Part shown: positions 22,706 through 34,106 of the stretch, one piece after another
Numbering within the stretch: position 1 is the stretch's first letter
Layout of the letters: the number at the start of each line of letters is the position of its first letter
Assembly (NCBI GenBank): GCA_003260075.1
Contig: QLIY01000030.1
Span: forward strand, 241,023 to 305,022
Direction: 5' to 3'
Source: Phallusia mammillata
Taxonomy: Eukaryota; Chordata; Ascidiacea; Phlebobranchia; Ascidiidae
DNA: 64,000 nucleotides
Translations under genes and position numbers: made by a program
The notes under the pieces: generated by a model
The model's input: the letters and a program-made list of their open reading frames with translations, nothing else
Told to the model about the DNA's origin: nothing
The model's database searches: none

Positions 22706-23594
22706 CAGCAATAGCCTATTTCATGTGAACGGATTTTGCGATTATCCGGAATTATCCGTAAACCGAGAAGTTACGAACCCCAGCACACTGACATTGTTCG
22801 CATTCGCCGTCCAACCTTCCTTATACATTACATACACATAATAGACATCTAGTATACCAGGTTAAGAGATTATTAAAGCTTGCTCAAGTTGGTTTAACCA
22901 GCCAGCCTGTATACAAGAAAGTTATAAAAAACCAATGGCCCCTTAAGGTTGAGATGCCCTGACCCAAAAATATTGTTTAAAAAATAAAAAAATAACTTAT
23001 TTTAAATTTCATCAATTTTAAGTTCCGTCTTGCAAAAAGTTAGTTGCACATTTTTTGCAATAAAAAAAGTATTTTTTTATTTCACATCATGATAAAGACA
23101 GCAGACAAAACAAGTTTTTTTTAACAGAAAATACATTTTCCTTTATGTCCTAACGTTCTTTTTTATGGACAATATTACACACCTAGACAACCAGTGTTGT
23201 TACGTAATACTAATCTTTTGTGACGTAACTATCAATACAAAACATAAATAGTTGTAATTCCTATTTTGCCAAATTCTATATAATTATATCAGATTCGATG
23301 TATGGTAATTTACGACTTTTTTTACAGCTGCCTTTAGTTTCATTCCCTTATAATTATGTGCAAAAGTGTTTTTGTGGCAGGTACCACCACTAAATGTTGT
23401 CCTTGTACTGAGTTTGCTACTATAGCTATTGCCACTAGTAAATAACTCATTTTATTTGCTGCTTGCCTATTTTGATGCACTAGTAAACGTAGTGTTATTT
23501 TGTACACCATGGTATTGTGGTATAAACCAGAGTCGTAAGCGGGCCAGAAATTAAACTCTGATCCAGAAATTTTAAATGCCAAAATTTAATTAGA

Positions 23595-23900
23595 AAAATA
23601 ACGGCCCAAATAGACGTAAAAAGCGACATGCTTTATTGACTAACCTTTCACCCCCCCCCCTTTAAATGCCAAAATTTAATTAGAAAAATAACGGCCCAAA
23701 TAGACGTACAAAGCGACATGCTTTATTGACTAACCTTTCAGCAAATACTCATGCCATCATCAGTGATATGAGGGACCATATCAGTTACACCCGATTATAT
23801 ACACTTGAGTCACGTGAAAGATAGATAAAATGGTGCGAGCAAGCGTTTTTTACCATTAGACTTCCGAACAGATCCGTGTATAGTGTTCCAAAGCCCTAAT
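23595..23900 (-). repeat. Interspersed repeat with degenerate hammerhead-like core, allelic double
   Basis: 23581-23650 and 23661-23730 are allelic copies joined by 10 C. The complete copy continues to about 23900. On the minus strand the core reads CTGATGA, T, GGCATGAGTATTTGCT, GAAAGGT: the GAAAC-GT end is mutated. The far end (ACAGATCCGTGTATAGTGTTCC) matches the other copies of this family. Confidence 0.6.
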
Positions 23901-24616
23901 TTGGCCCGATAGTTCTTTACCAACATGAAATTACGACACAAACGTGCCCAAGTGTTTTATTCAAACCAATCTCTTACAAGGCCCGAAAAGTCCGGACCGA
24001 ATTACAACTCCGATATCGCCCCCCCCCCCCTAATTTGGCCCGATAGTTCTTTACCAACATGAAATTACGACACAAAAGTGACCAAGTGTTTTATTCAAAC
24101 AAATCTCGAACAAGGCCCAAAAAGTCCGGACCGAATTACAACTCCGATACCTACCATTACATAATGCAGTCAAACTTTTTTGTGTATTCTGATTCAAGAC
24201 GATACATGTAGTTTAGATTGTGTGTGTACACTTACATAGATGTTAGTGTATTTATGTACATTTTAATGCACTTTAAGCAATACAGACAAAGCAATAGATA
24301 ATAGTAACAACGGACCCAACACTACCAAATCCTTAGTGTTCATTCTAAAAAAAAACATATTTTTTGTATTCTATCATGGAACCGTACTTTGTTTTCACAA
24401 CAAACGTAGATTTGTGATAAACCTGACAATGTTCCTTAAGTATTTGCATTTTTGTTGACAATATAACTTTTTGTTTTACATCGTCGACTTTATAGGTGTC
24501 CACTTGCGCACGTTGCACAACATCGTGGTGCTACCTAATGCTTTCAGTTTTTTTATTTCGCTTAAATAAGAAAAATACACAACGATAATATGAAATAATA
24601 AACCCATAACAATATG

Positions 24617-24717
24617 TAAGCTACAGACAGTGCACACTGTTTTGTCCTAAAAAGGTGCGCTTGTTATCTGCTGTAGTGGTGGGACATTTGATTTTGTGGG
24701 CACTGTCTGCAGCTTAC
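24617..24717. repeat. Fold-back made of two facing hammerhead relics
   Basis: GTAAGCTACAGACAGTGCAC (24617) is inverted at 24699-24717 (GCACTGTCTGCAGCTTAC). Each arm equals the stem III, cleavage site and stem I end of the hammerhead at 19704-19755. The core halves between them are degraded (CAGATAA and AAAA on the minus strand). Confidence 0.55.
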
Positions 24718-25469
24718 TTATTATATATCACTGGATCAAGTTAAAACAAAGGAACTTTAAAACTGTTACAGGCTTTCTCCTTTGCCGTTTCCAATAAAGC
24801 GCAAACCATTTTTTAGAAAGGATAAGTTACAAAACCCGTTTTTCGACGAATCGCATTAACTTGATACAACTCATACACCACAAATGTGCTCCTTTCTAGC
24901 CATGACTATTGTATGTTGCTATACAAGACGGCTTTTTGCTAGCATGTGTTGCTGTAAACCACTGAATCTTGCGCATTATATATTTACGTCCCCCGCATGT
25001 ATACTGTACTTATGCACACATGTTGCCCAACCTTGCATGCCCAAGTTTCCAGTATTTCTTTACGCAGTGTATTTTTATGGTTGTGTGTACGATAAGCTAC
25101 AGCAATAAAGTTTACACAAACCAATACAAGTTGTATTTTATCGCGTTGCATTGGTCTCTTTTGCCCAGCCAGAACAAAAAGAACATTTTTTTGAATAACG
25201 TTGGTTCTAATCTAAAGCTGCTATAGTAAAACAAGATTGTTGTTTGCTTGGACAAAAAAATCTAGTCAGGCCGGCTTTTCGGCAACAGTTTGTCTGAAGT
25301 TTGAATAAAATAGGCTTGATTCGGGCCTGCCTTCACACTTGACATATTCAGTACTGTAATTACAAATTTTTAGTGTCATGAAAAATTCAATGCGGTTTTG
25401 GGTCCGTTTTCAGGGTCGAGCTGCAATTTAAGCCCGCTTAACAACTTTCTTTGCGCGAACGACAAAGCG

Positions 25470-25530
25470 CAGCCGGCTATCGCTCGCAAGGTGGTGGGTT
25501 CGAATCCCACCTCTTGGCGACCAAGGCTTC
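25470..25530 (+). repeat. tRNA-related SINE fragment
   Basis: GTGGGTTCGAATCCCAC (about 25493-25509) is a perfect T-arm with the B-box GGTTCGAATCC. No convincing A-box or acceptor stem surrounds it, so it is not a functional tRNA gene. Downstream (25590-25690) are degenerate pieces of the hammerhead-like family (GGTGGGCGAAATGTTAGCC). Confidence 0.5.
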
Positions 25531-25929
25531 GCTCCAAACCAGAGGAACCTGTAATGGCTTAAACAAGTTTACATTCATTAACATTTAATGCCGCCTATCG
25601 TGCTGGTGGGCGAAATGTTAGCCGGATTTCTTGTTATTTAACTGAAAACAAATGTTTTGTTAAAGTGTTCATCTGTTGGACGGAAAAAACAAGTTTAATT
25701 CTTATAACCAAGCGGACTGGAAATGTAACAGACTGCTCTCACTTTGGCGTTGAACAATGCCGACAAAAAGTTGTAAGTCGAACTGAGCTGTTCAGTCCAA
25801 CCCGATAAGTTTCTAACTTCAAATTTGACATTGTTTGTGTGAACAATTTTTCTTGAATTTTTGAATTTTCCGATTTACAAAATTACCCGTTGTTCTCCCA
25901 GTTTTTGGTCCGCCATTGACAGTTTAGAG

Positions 25930-25972
<43 letters not shown>
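25930..25972. other. 43-base C run
   Basis: An uninterrupted run of 43 C. Unlike most C runs here it has no obvious duplicated flanks. It may be a larger gap placeholder, several merged 10-base ones, or true poly-C. Confidence 0.8.
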
Positions 25973-26136
25973 TTTAGACAATACGATTATTTCCGCCGCG
26001 ACCGGCAAATTATGCTGATTGGTTTGTTTGCATTAATATATTGTAGGGAAAATTTATAGAACGGCTAAAATTAATTTGCATCAATTCCCGCTGCTCTTGT
26101 GCATTTTCGCTTGTTTTGCTCGCATTATATCATTCA

Positions 26137-26182
26137 TTGCTCTGAAGAAGCCCTACCATTCTGGTGGGCGAAACGTCAGCAA
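26137..26182 (+). ncRNA. Hammerhead-like motif with strong stems I and II
   Basis: Order of parts: TTGCT (26137-26141), CTGAAGA (26142-26148), one extra A (26149), stem II GCCC/GGGC (26150-26153 with 26166-26169) extended by ACCA/TGGT around loop TTC, GAA (26170-26172), ACGT (26173-26176), C (26177), AGCAA (26178-26182). AGCAA is the exact complement of TTGCT, so stem I closes with 5 bp. This is the best-formed member of the minimal-stem-III family here. The extra A after the core is shared with 22611-22652. Self-cleavage, probably as a dimer, is inferred. Confidence 0.5.
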
Positions 26183-26639
26183 AAACACAAGTTCTTGAAA
26201 AAACAACTAGTATTTTGTTTAGCATTACACCAGTTGAACGACAAATTTATTAAATATGCAACCTGGTGGACGAAACGCTTGTTCGGTATTTGCCAAAGTT
26301 TGTCACCACCTCGTAAAAGTCTTAACTTTTTTAACGTTTAAAGTATTGGATAGCGATATATATTGGACAAATTCGGCATTTATTTAACTCAACATTTCAT
26401 CTTCAAACAATGTCCAGCAGTGCGACAATGTAATTAAGTGTAACCTAGATACGCCGAGTAGAACGGCCAACATAAAACAGTTGGTGGTACACTACAGGGG
26501 GTACAAACCCGTTATTCCTCGCCATGACATACTTTCCACATACTTTGTGCTACAACTTTCTGGAGTGGGATTTATCAACAAATTCGTCATTTATTTCAGA
26601 GTTTCTTAACTTTGTGTGGATGGTTTACCTGTTTTGAAG

Positions 26640-26830
26640 ATAAAATGTAATTGTTTTACGTGACTCAAATGAATATAAACGGATGTAACTGATGTGGCCC
26701 TTTACACCACTGATGATGGCATGAGCATTTGCCGAAACGTTTGAACAATAAAGCATGTCGCTTTTTACGTATATTTGGGTCGTTGTTCATCATTAAACTT
26801 ATGAATAGATCCGTATATCGTGTCCCAAAT
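26640..26830 (+). repeat. Interspersed repeat with hammerhead-like core
   Basis: Plus-strand copy of the family seen inverted at 11290-11600. Core: CTGATGA (26710-26716), T, stem GGC/GCC, GAA (26734-26736), ACGT (26737-26740), T (26741), followed by AACAATAAAGCATGTCGCTT and an end resembling GATCCGTATATCGTGTCCC. Confidence 0.6.
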
Positions 26831-28159
26831 GCAATTGTGTCGCTATGTTTTCTTTCACCAATAAATTCAAGCTTAAACGTAACTTCAATGCACCAAAAAA
26901 GGGTCTCCTTGCAATCGTTATTTTAATGAACTGACAACAATTTCATCTTATTTGACCCAATTTTCTTACGTCCGTTACATTTCAATCATGGCCAATATGA
27001 GACAGTTTACTTAAGTCATGAAAACTATAAATTTCCCAAACGCGGATGTAGGGATAAAAATAATCTTGATTCAAACTTGCCTGGTTTGAAATTCGCACGA
27101 GAATAAAACAAAACACTTCCTTGCTCCGATCTGATAAGTTTGAATCACGTGTATATAAGCTCATTGTGACGTAAACAGAGCTTAGATTATGACGTATATA
27201 GAGGGTTAATCTGTTGAGTAAAACATTTGCCAAACAGGATTAATTAAATCACGCTGCTGGAAGTTTTAATAAACAAGGCAAACTTTGCTTTGCTTAATAA
27301 TAATAACGTTTTTCAAAATAAATTTCAGAACTTTTAAATCAGTGTTGATTTGATATGTTTTTTTGGGAACGAACTCATTTGAAATTTATTCTCAGGTAAA
27401 AAAACGACAGAAAAAAAAAGGAAAAACCATCTGGGTAAAACTGGGCTAAATGATGTTTTAAATCAGCGAATTTCTACTGCAATTTAAAGACCGTTTTAAG
27501 CGCATTGATTTTAAAGGCCTAACGGTCCACGATACTTTAAGTTTTCATATTGCAAAAAATAGCGGTGCTATATAAACAAACATACTAAAAGCGATATAAA
27601 TAATAAACAATCTAAAAACGGCAAACCGGCTCAAACGTAAATGACAACTTAAAGTAAGTTTTACAGATTTGTAGAAAAAACAAAACAAAAGATCATCGGG
27701 GTCGTGACCTTGTCCGACCTTGAACGATTCAAGACCGCTCGATCCGCTGCTGTCAATTGTTCAATATAATCGCGATTGTTTTATCGAATCGGCGGGAGTC
27801 ACGAATCGCTCGTAACCTAGTTCTCATCCTGTTTCGTTGGGAGGAGGCTGAAACCGATGACCGGAAAAATTTATCCAACAGCGAGAAGCGCCGCGACGCC
27901 CACAAAGACTCTTTTATGACGGCGTTCTGAAATTAAACAAGCTTAAACGCGGTCGTCGTTTCTCGATGTCCTGCTGCGACCGCGCGCACAAGTTCCAGAA
28001 GAAGTTTCGCGTCGTCCCATTGTCTTCGCGTTCTATAGCGCGTTTTTAACAACAACAAAAGAACAAGGGAGAAACAATGCGCGATTGGCGCTGATTTATG
28101 GCTGCAATCAAAATGCAACGCAGCGTCAGTATAAGCAATAACCAAGCGGGAGTTAAGGG

Positions 28160-28246
28160 TATTTAAGAAGGAACAAAATCAGTTCTGAATCATTCGTTGT
28201 CTGGTTTCACTGCCAGCAAGAACTGATTCAACAACAAGCTTTTGAG
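28160..28246 (+). promoter_or_regulatory. TATA-like box and first exon of a candidate transcript
   Basis: TATTTAAG (28160-28167) lies about 30 bp before a likely start (near 28190). An exon-like stretch ends TTTTGAG|GTAAGAAAT at 28246, a strong 5' splice site. The allelic copy after the C run (28295-28305) repeats it all: TATTTAAG at 28429-28436 and donor after 28520. It precedes the candidate gene at 29177-30071; it could instead be a distal non-coding first exon of hemicentin. Confidence 0.4.
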
Positions 28247-28305
28247 GTAAGAAATTCTAATTTGTTTGTTTTTTTACTGATGGGCTAAACTTCGCCCCCC
28301 CCCCC

Positions 28306-29160
28306 GCGCGTTTTTAACAACAACAAAAGAACAAGGGAGAAACAATGCGCGATCGGCGCTGATTTATGGCTGCAATCAAAATGCAACGCAGCGTCATGAT
28401 AAGCAATAACCAAGCGGGAGTTGAAGGTATTTAAGAAGGAACAAAATCAGTTCTGAATCATTCGTTGTCTGGTTTCACTACCAGCAAGAACTGATTCAAC
28501 AACAAGCACAAGCTTTTGAGGTAAGAAATTCTAATTTGTTTTTTTTTACTGATGGGCTAAAAAGTTCAAAATTATAGCAAAACTTTTTTAACTGAAACAA
28601 GTATTTTGTAAACCAGGACACGCAAACTTTACTAAGTCAAAGTTAGTTATATTGGTTTTTAAATTCCAAAGTTTTGTAAATTTGTGTGGAATATTATGTG
28701 ATTAACGAAAAAAGGGAATAAAATTGTGCACCACATTTATCTCTTAATACAGTTTTGTGCTTTGATATGTTGATTTTAAAATATTGTTTAAATTTTGTTA
28801 CAAATTATCATTTTCGCTCTAAGCTAGCTCTTGCACAAGCCCTCCTTAAAATAGTTCACGTAATTTTTAAAGTTTAATGTTGTTTTTTAGCAACTCACAA
28901 AAGTCTGCTTTGAGCGTTACAAGTTATTACTGAAAAATGTTTGTTCAGTATTTTCTAAGAATAGCAATCACACCCCCCCCCCTATCATTTTCGCTCTAAG
29001 CTAGCTCTTGCACAAGCCCTCCTTAAAATATTTCACGTAATTTTTAAAGTTTAATGTTGTTTTTTAGCAACCACAAAAGTCTGATTTGAGCGTTGCAAGT
29101 TATTACTGAAAAATGTTTGTTCAATGTTTTCTAAGAATAGCAATCACGTTTTTAAACTAT
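28306..29160. repeat. Allelic duplications around the candidate first exon
   Basis: The C run at 28295-28305 is followed by a copy of about 28030-28280, and that at 28973-28982 by a copy of about 28810-28972. Differences are single bases and small indels. Confidence 0.7.
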
Positions 29161-29176
29161 TTTCGTATTTTTACAG

Positions 29177-30071
29177 TTTCGATGTGCGGTAGGTCATCCA
29201 TGAAGGAACCAATGGAATTCTCAGCGCGATGTGAAAGAGTTTTTCGCCCTCCCAATCTTCCCCCCGCTGTGTTTCGTCAAACAGCAAATTAATGCGTCAC
29301 AATCGGGTTTATGCGTCACAATAGGGCGGTGGCTTTCTGATTGTCCAAACGCAATTTCTGAGTTTTTTTTAAAATCCGGAAATGGTGTCTGGCCATCATA
29401 ATGCTACGCGCTAATTTCATCTGACTGAACAGCAAAGAATTGAACAAGTTTTTAAAACCAAACTACTTCTTCAAGATGGAGACAGAGTACCAGGCCAAAA
29501 TGGGGACACTTACAGGCAAAAGGTAACATGTTATATTTATTGAATTTCTTATTTTGTCGACACAAACAATGTTACTGGGGGCATGGATTCAGTTTTCAAC
29601 TAAAAACGTCGTTTCTGCTTTTTATTTGGGCAAATAAACATTCATTCTATAACAGCATAATCGAAAGCGCACTGTGGGTAGTGGAATTGTTTCTTTGCTT
29701 TGTTGTAAAAACGATGGAACGAAATCGTTTTATATACGTCAAACAAACGTTTATGTGCAGACATTTCAAATCAGACAACTTTTAAGTCAAACGAAAGCCA
29801 TTAGTACGCAGTTGTGTCCAAATCTTTACTAGTGTCGTTTATGCAACTGCATGTTTTTATTGACACAGTTTAATTTTTAGCCTTTTGCACAGAAGACTTC
29901 ATTCAAAAAGCGAATTCATCAACTGGAACGTTGTCACCGAAAATAATCGATGTTTCAACGTTTCGGTCTCCAAGAAACGTTTCCCACTTTGTACCTGCAG
30001 CTCACTGATTGGATTTTACCTGTTTTGAACGTTTTATATCTTGCTTTGCGTGACAAATGCGTTTTAATAAA
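29177..30071 (+). other. Candidate short gene, product unknown
   Basis: An acceptor (TTTTTACAG at 29168-29176) begins an exon ending at a donor after 29522 (CAAAAG|GTAACA). A further acceptor (TTTTTAG before 29880) begins a third exon, and AATAAA occurs at 30066-30071. Exon 2 has an ATG at 29182 opening a 36-codon ORF (MCGRSSMKEP..., stop at 29292) and a second ATG at 29476 whose frame stays open across the 29522/29880 junction for about 65 codons. I recognise neither peptide. It could be a small-protein gene or a non-coding RNA. Splicing and expression are inferred only. Confidence 0.3.
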
Positions 30072-30099
30072 GCTTGTAGCATTTTTCAACTAATAAATC

Positions 30100-33000
30100 A
30101 TTTTCCATGTTGCGTCAAGGAATCAAAGTTTCAGATTTAAGGATTTCATATCAAGAATATCAAATTCGTAAGTTGTTAAGTTGCCACACGGTGGCGCTAT
30201 CGGACACGAGCCAAAAGATCTGTAAATGAGGTTACTCAATATTTGCTTCGTTTTATGGCTTAAAACCCCCCAGATTTTCAGAAGTGCGACCAAATGCTTT
30301 GACTATTGTGCCATAATGTCATTTTTAAGGGGAGCATTTAAGGTCTAACTCAAAACTGTTTGATGTTTTCCCCCTTTTATACTGTCACGTATTTTGTAGC
30401 TTATGTGAAACACTTCACTGGAGTTTTAAGATGTTTCAGCTGTCAGTTGCTTTTAAAAATCGGCTTTAAGCCAGTGGCACGACTATTAGCTGGAGTAAAG
30501 CCAAAACATCGCCACAATGCCCAAAACACACCAAGAAATCAAGCTCTTGTGCAGCTTGCACGCAAATCCATGACACAATATTTTGATGAGAAGAGCAATA
30601 GCGTTTTAGAGGGATATGTAGGCAAGATCCCGACTTTTTCATTTATTAGTCGGCCCTCTTTCATAGCAGTCTCTCCCTTTGCCACCACACAGCTGGAGAC
30701 CATAAGAAAAGTCTGTCACTGAAAAAAATCTTCTACCAAAAGAGCTGGCGCGTGTGTGCTTGCGCATGCGTAAGTGTGTGTGCGTGCGCATCGGTGCCGA
30801 CACGCTCGATCGCGCACCGGTGGCACCAGACGTAGGAAGTTTTGAAGCGTGCAAAGTCGAAATTCTGCCGGAAAACCTGGTTGTATTTTATCTTAATCCA
30901 CAAGATAACTAATCGGTATCAAAAGTCTTAGTAGTTGTAATTAGGATAGTTGAGTTTTGAGGACCAGCGCAGTGTGTTTTCATCAGGTTAAGTCTGATTG
31001 CTTATTTCTTTAACTTTGCGCATTTAGGATTGCAGATTTTTGTCCCTAGTTTAGGTAAATAGGTACAAAGACCCAGACTAGCATTCTGTCTGGGGGAAAC
31101 CGGCTTTTTTCACTGCAACTTTTGCAAGATCCTGGCGGTTTTGTAGGTTGCCCTGTGGTTCTGTAGTTGCTTTGCAGTTTATAATTGTTCTCTTCAATTG
31201 CATTTTAATTCAAATTTAACATATGCTTTAGTTTGAATATATTTTACTTTTGTTCTCATTTAAGTCAGGAAACATTTCAGCTAAAAGGTCAGTAAAAATA
31301 TTGCACAGTTTGTAGAGAGAATATAACGTGTTTAGAAACAGCATTTTGTAAGCTTTTTTATGCAGATTGGATGAGGTATTGTTATGTCATAAACAGTAAG
31401 GCATGCAGCAATTGTTTATTCGAATAGTTTGATTGTTGGATTTTGTATTCTGAATTGGTTGCGCCAATACTTTAGTCTTTCTGAAACAAACAAAGTTTTA
31501 GGCCACGAGGGATGCAGACTTTACAGCAAACAAATGTGATTTCCTTTTAACTAGGACTGAGCTCGCCAACTTGCTTGGAACATGGATCAGACAAACTGAA
31601 CAAAACAAGTAACATTTGTCGCCAGACAGTGTTGGCAGTATTTCAAGGGAGGTTGTCGTCATCTTTATTTGGTCAATACTCGGGAAAAATGGCTTAAAGT
31701 GTTCCGGCATCTCGAGCCATCTGGATCAGTTGATCGCTCTTTGCAGGTTGATATTGTTTCAAAGGGCATCAATCGACAAGTTATTATCGAGTTAAGCCAA
31801 TTCGGTTTGTGGCCCAAAATAGTGGATGACTCATTAGTTAAAGGGGGCCTGCCTGAGTGTAGAATTACAACTTTACTGCAAATCCAGCTAATTAGTGTTT
31901 CTGATTTGAAGCGATTGAGTTTAGTTTTTTCGCGTAAATGGCATCTAGAAAAAACAAACAAAGACTTTCTTGTTGGAAAACTTTGCGATAATTTTGATTT
32001 TTTGGCTTAAACGTACATCTTGTTTTTTTTCTTACTTTGTATTTTTGCAGTGAGTTTAAAACTAAAATTTTTAATTTATCCATTGAAACTTATTGTTTAA
32101 CCCAAGACTTTCTAATTGGACAACTTTGCGATAATTTTGGTTCAAACATACAACGTTGCATTGTCTTGTTTAACTTAATTCTTTAAGCTTAAATTGAAAC
32201 TGGCTAATTTAACAGTCGAAACTTATTGTTTAAAATTATCTTATGACCCGACTTGCCATGTGTTGCCAAAACCGAGTTTATATTCTGTTCGGTTTTCCTT
32301 TAAGCTTCACATGTCGTAAACATCGACTCGACCCGAATTCTCCCCAGGACACCGTCTTGAGTCAAGGTGTTGTTTGCCGTCCACCACTTGTGCAAGGGAC
32401 CGCTAATTCTTTAAACAAACTTGTGTGTTTTTTGCATCGGGGGCAAGCTGGGTTCGACTGGCATCTCGTCTTGTAGTAACTTTTTCTCTTCGCAAAGTTT
32501 TTCATGCTAGTTTGAAGTTTAGGTGTCTTGCTAGATTGAGGGTTTCCTGGACAGGGTTTACCTGAGGAGAAAGTTTTCAACTTGAAAACATTGTGGATTT
32601 AGTTAAGCCAGTGTTTTTAAGCTGTAACGTCGGAAGTTGTGCAGCCAGGTTTCCTGTGGTCCCTTTTGACGTCCATGGCAAACTTTCGTGGATACGCAGT
32701 CGTGTTTTTCCAGGATTTTGTTGTTGTTTTCCGTTTCAAATTTCAACAACTTCTGATTGATGTCGGATAATAAAATCTCGCACCTTCAGAAAACAGTTTT
32801 CATTCAGGGCAACAAGCAGAATTTCGAAAACGATTGCATAAGTTGTTTTTCGTTTGTATTTAGGCAAAGATTTTGCAATGCAAAAAATTGGTTTGAATTG
32901 CCTTCTGTACAAAAAGTTTATTAGCAGAAGTACTTAAAGTTATTAGTTAAAAGTTCATTTTTAGTAAGTTTTAGAACAAAACCTTTTTGGTCGTTCTCAG

Positions 33001-34106
33001 CTTGTCAGAATTTGGGACTTTTGTAAAACCCTATTTATTTTTATTCTTTGCAAATTATGCAGTAAGTTTACTTGCAGAGTTACTACGTAACTCCAAACTG
33101 TTGTAAAAAAACATTAGATCATTTGTGGTCAGCATTCGTTTGACTGATTGCCATAATAGTGTCTAGTTGGCGATTTAAATTTGCATACGCAACAAGCATT
33201 GCAAAATGCGATTAACACATAGTAGAGAGAATATGTTAGTGGAATGTCTGATATCTTGGATATCTCTGTGCATGTTTTTGCCCCGTGCTCTTGGCAAAGG
33301 TTGTTTGAACGCTTTGAAGGTTTATTTTAGACAGAGTTCTTTTGCATTGAGTGATTTATTTCAGTTTTGACCTTAAACATGTCGATTTGTTAAGTATCCG
33401 CAACAAGTAACGAACGACAATTTGCTTGGAGCATCGTACCCCCCCCCCGTCGATTTGTTAAGTATCCGCAACAAGTAACGAACGACAATTTGCTTGTAGC
33501 ATCGTGCAAACGCTGAGGTTTAAAATTCAGGTAATCTTTTGAGCTAAATTTGGAATATGTATTTGATGGAAATCTGTCGCGTATATTCGGATCAGCTAAA
33601 AAATTAGTTTGAGCCAAGTTTATTTTGCGTTGTAGATAGCTGCATGACGTTGGGATGATGGTTCCCAACATAACGGTCGGGTTTGGACTTGTTAGTTTAC
33701 ACGAAGGTGACGATCCCCCCCCCCAAGCGTGTTTGTTCAAACTAAGCTGAAGCAGCAAAATTCATTGTGTTTCAAATTTAATTCCCTTTTGACTAAAATA
33801 TTTTTGAATTTAGAAGTTTTGTTGTAACAAGGTTTATCAGTTGATCTTTAACGGTAAATTTGCAGACTTGTGTATTTGATGTAAACCTGTCGCGTATGTT
33901 CTTACAAGCTAACTTTAAAGTTTATTTTCTGTTGTAGAGAAAATGCACTCGATCGATAGTGGTTAGTACATAGACATAACTTTTGTTTCTTTTTAAGGCT
34001 GCGGATGGCATAGGCACAAAATGCAGGATTAGGATAATTGCTTTACGATAAAGAGAAAACGTCACATGCAAATTTGTGTCGACTGGATTACCTTTGACAA
34101 TTTAAG
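30100..34106. other. Intergenic DNA upstream of hemicentin
   Basis: No exon is recognised. ORFs at 30360-30722 and 31669-32010 have no family resemblance and are overlapped by open frames on the other strand. A GC-rich alternating purine-pyrimidine stretch near 30745-30800 contains TGCGCATGCG, an NRF1-like site. C runs at 33439-33448 (followed by a copy of about 33379-33438) and 33715-33724 occur. Promoter and 5' UTR of hemicentin should lie in the right part, but no TATA box is clear. A possible acceptor is CAG just before 34058. Confidence 0.5.

Larger units (their letters stand above)
22720..28150. other. Gene-poor intergenic DNA between BICD and the 28-kb unit
   Basis: No coding exon is recognised. 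It holds allelic duplications with C runs at 23651-23660 and 24019-24030, the interspersed hammerhead-like family (23595-23900 and 26640-26830), a hammerhead-derived fold-back (24617-24717), a tRNA-related segment (25470-25530), a 43-C run (25930-25972), and a moderately GC-rich, CpG-containing stretch at 27680-28060 that precedes a TATA-like box and may be regulatory. Confidence 0.6.

Noticed and set aside
30360-30722. 120-codon plus-strand ORF
   Set aside because: No family resemblance, no supporting splice or start context, and the low-complexity surroundings give other frames of similar length.
31669-32010. 113-codon ORF with overlapping minus-strand ORF
   Set aside because: Both strands are open over the same interval and neither peptide is recognisable. 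Probably chance.
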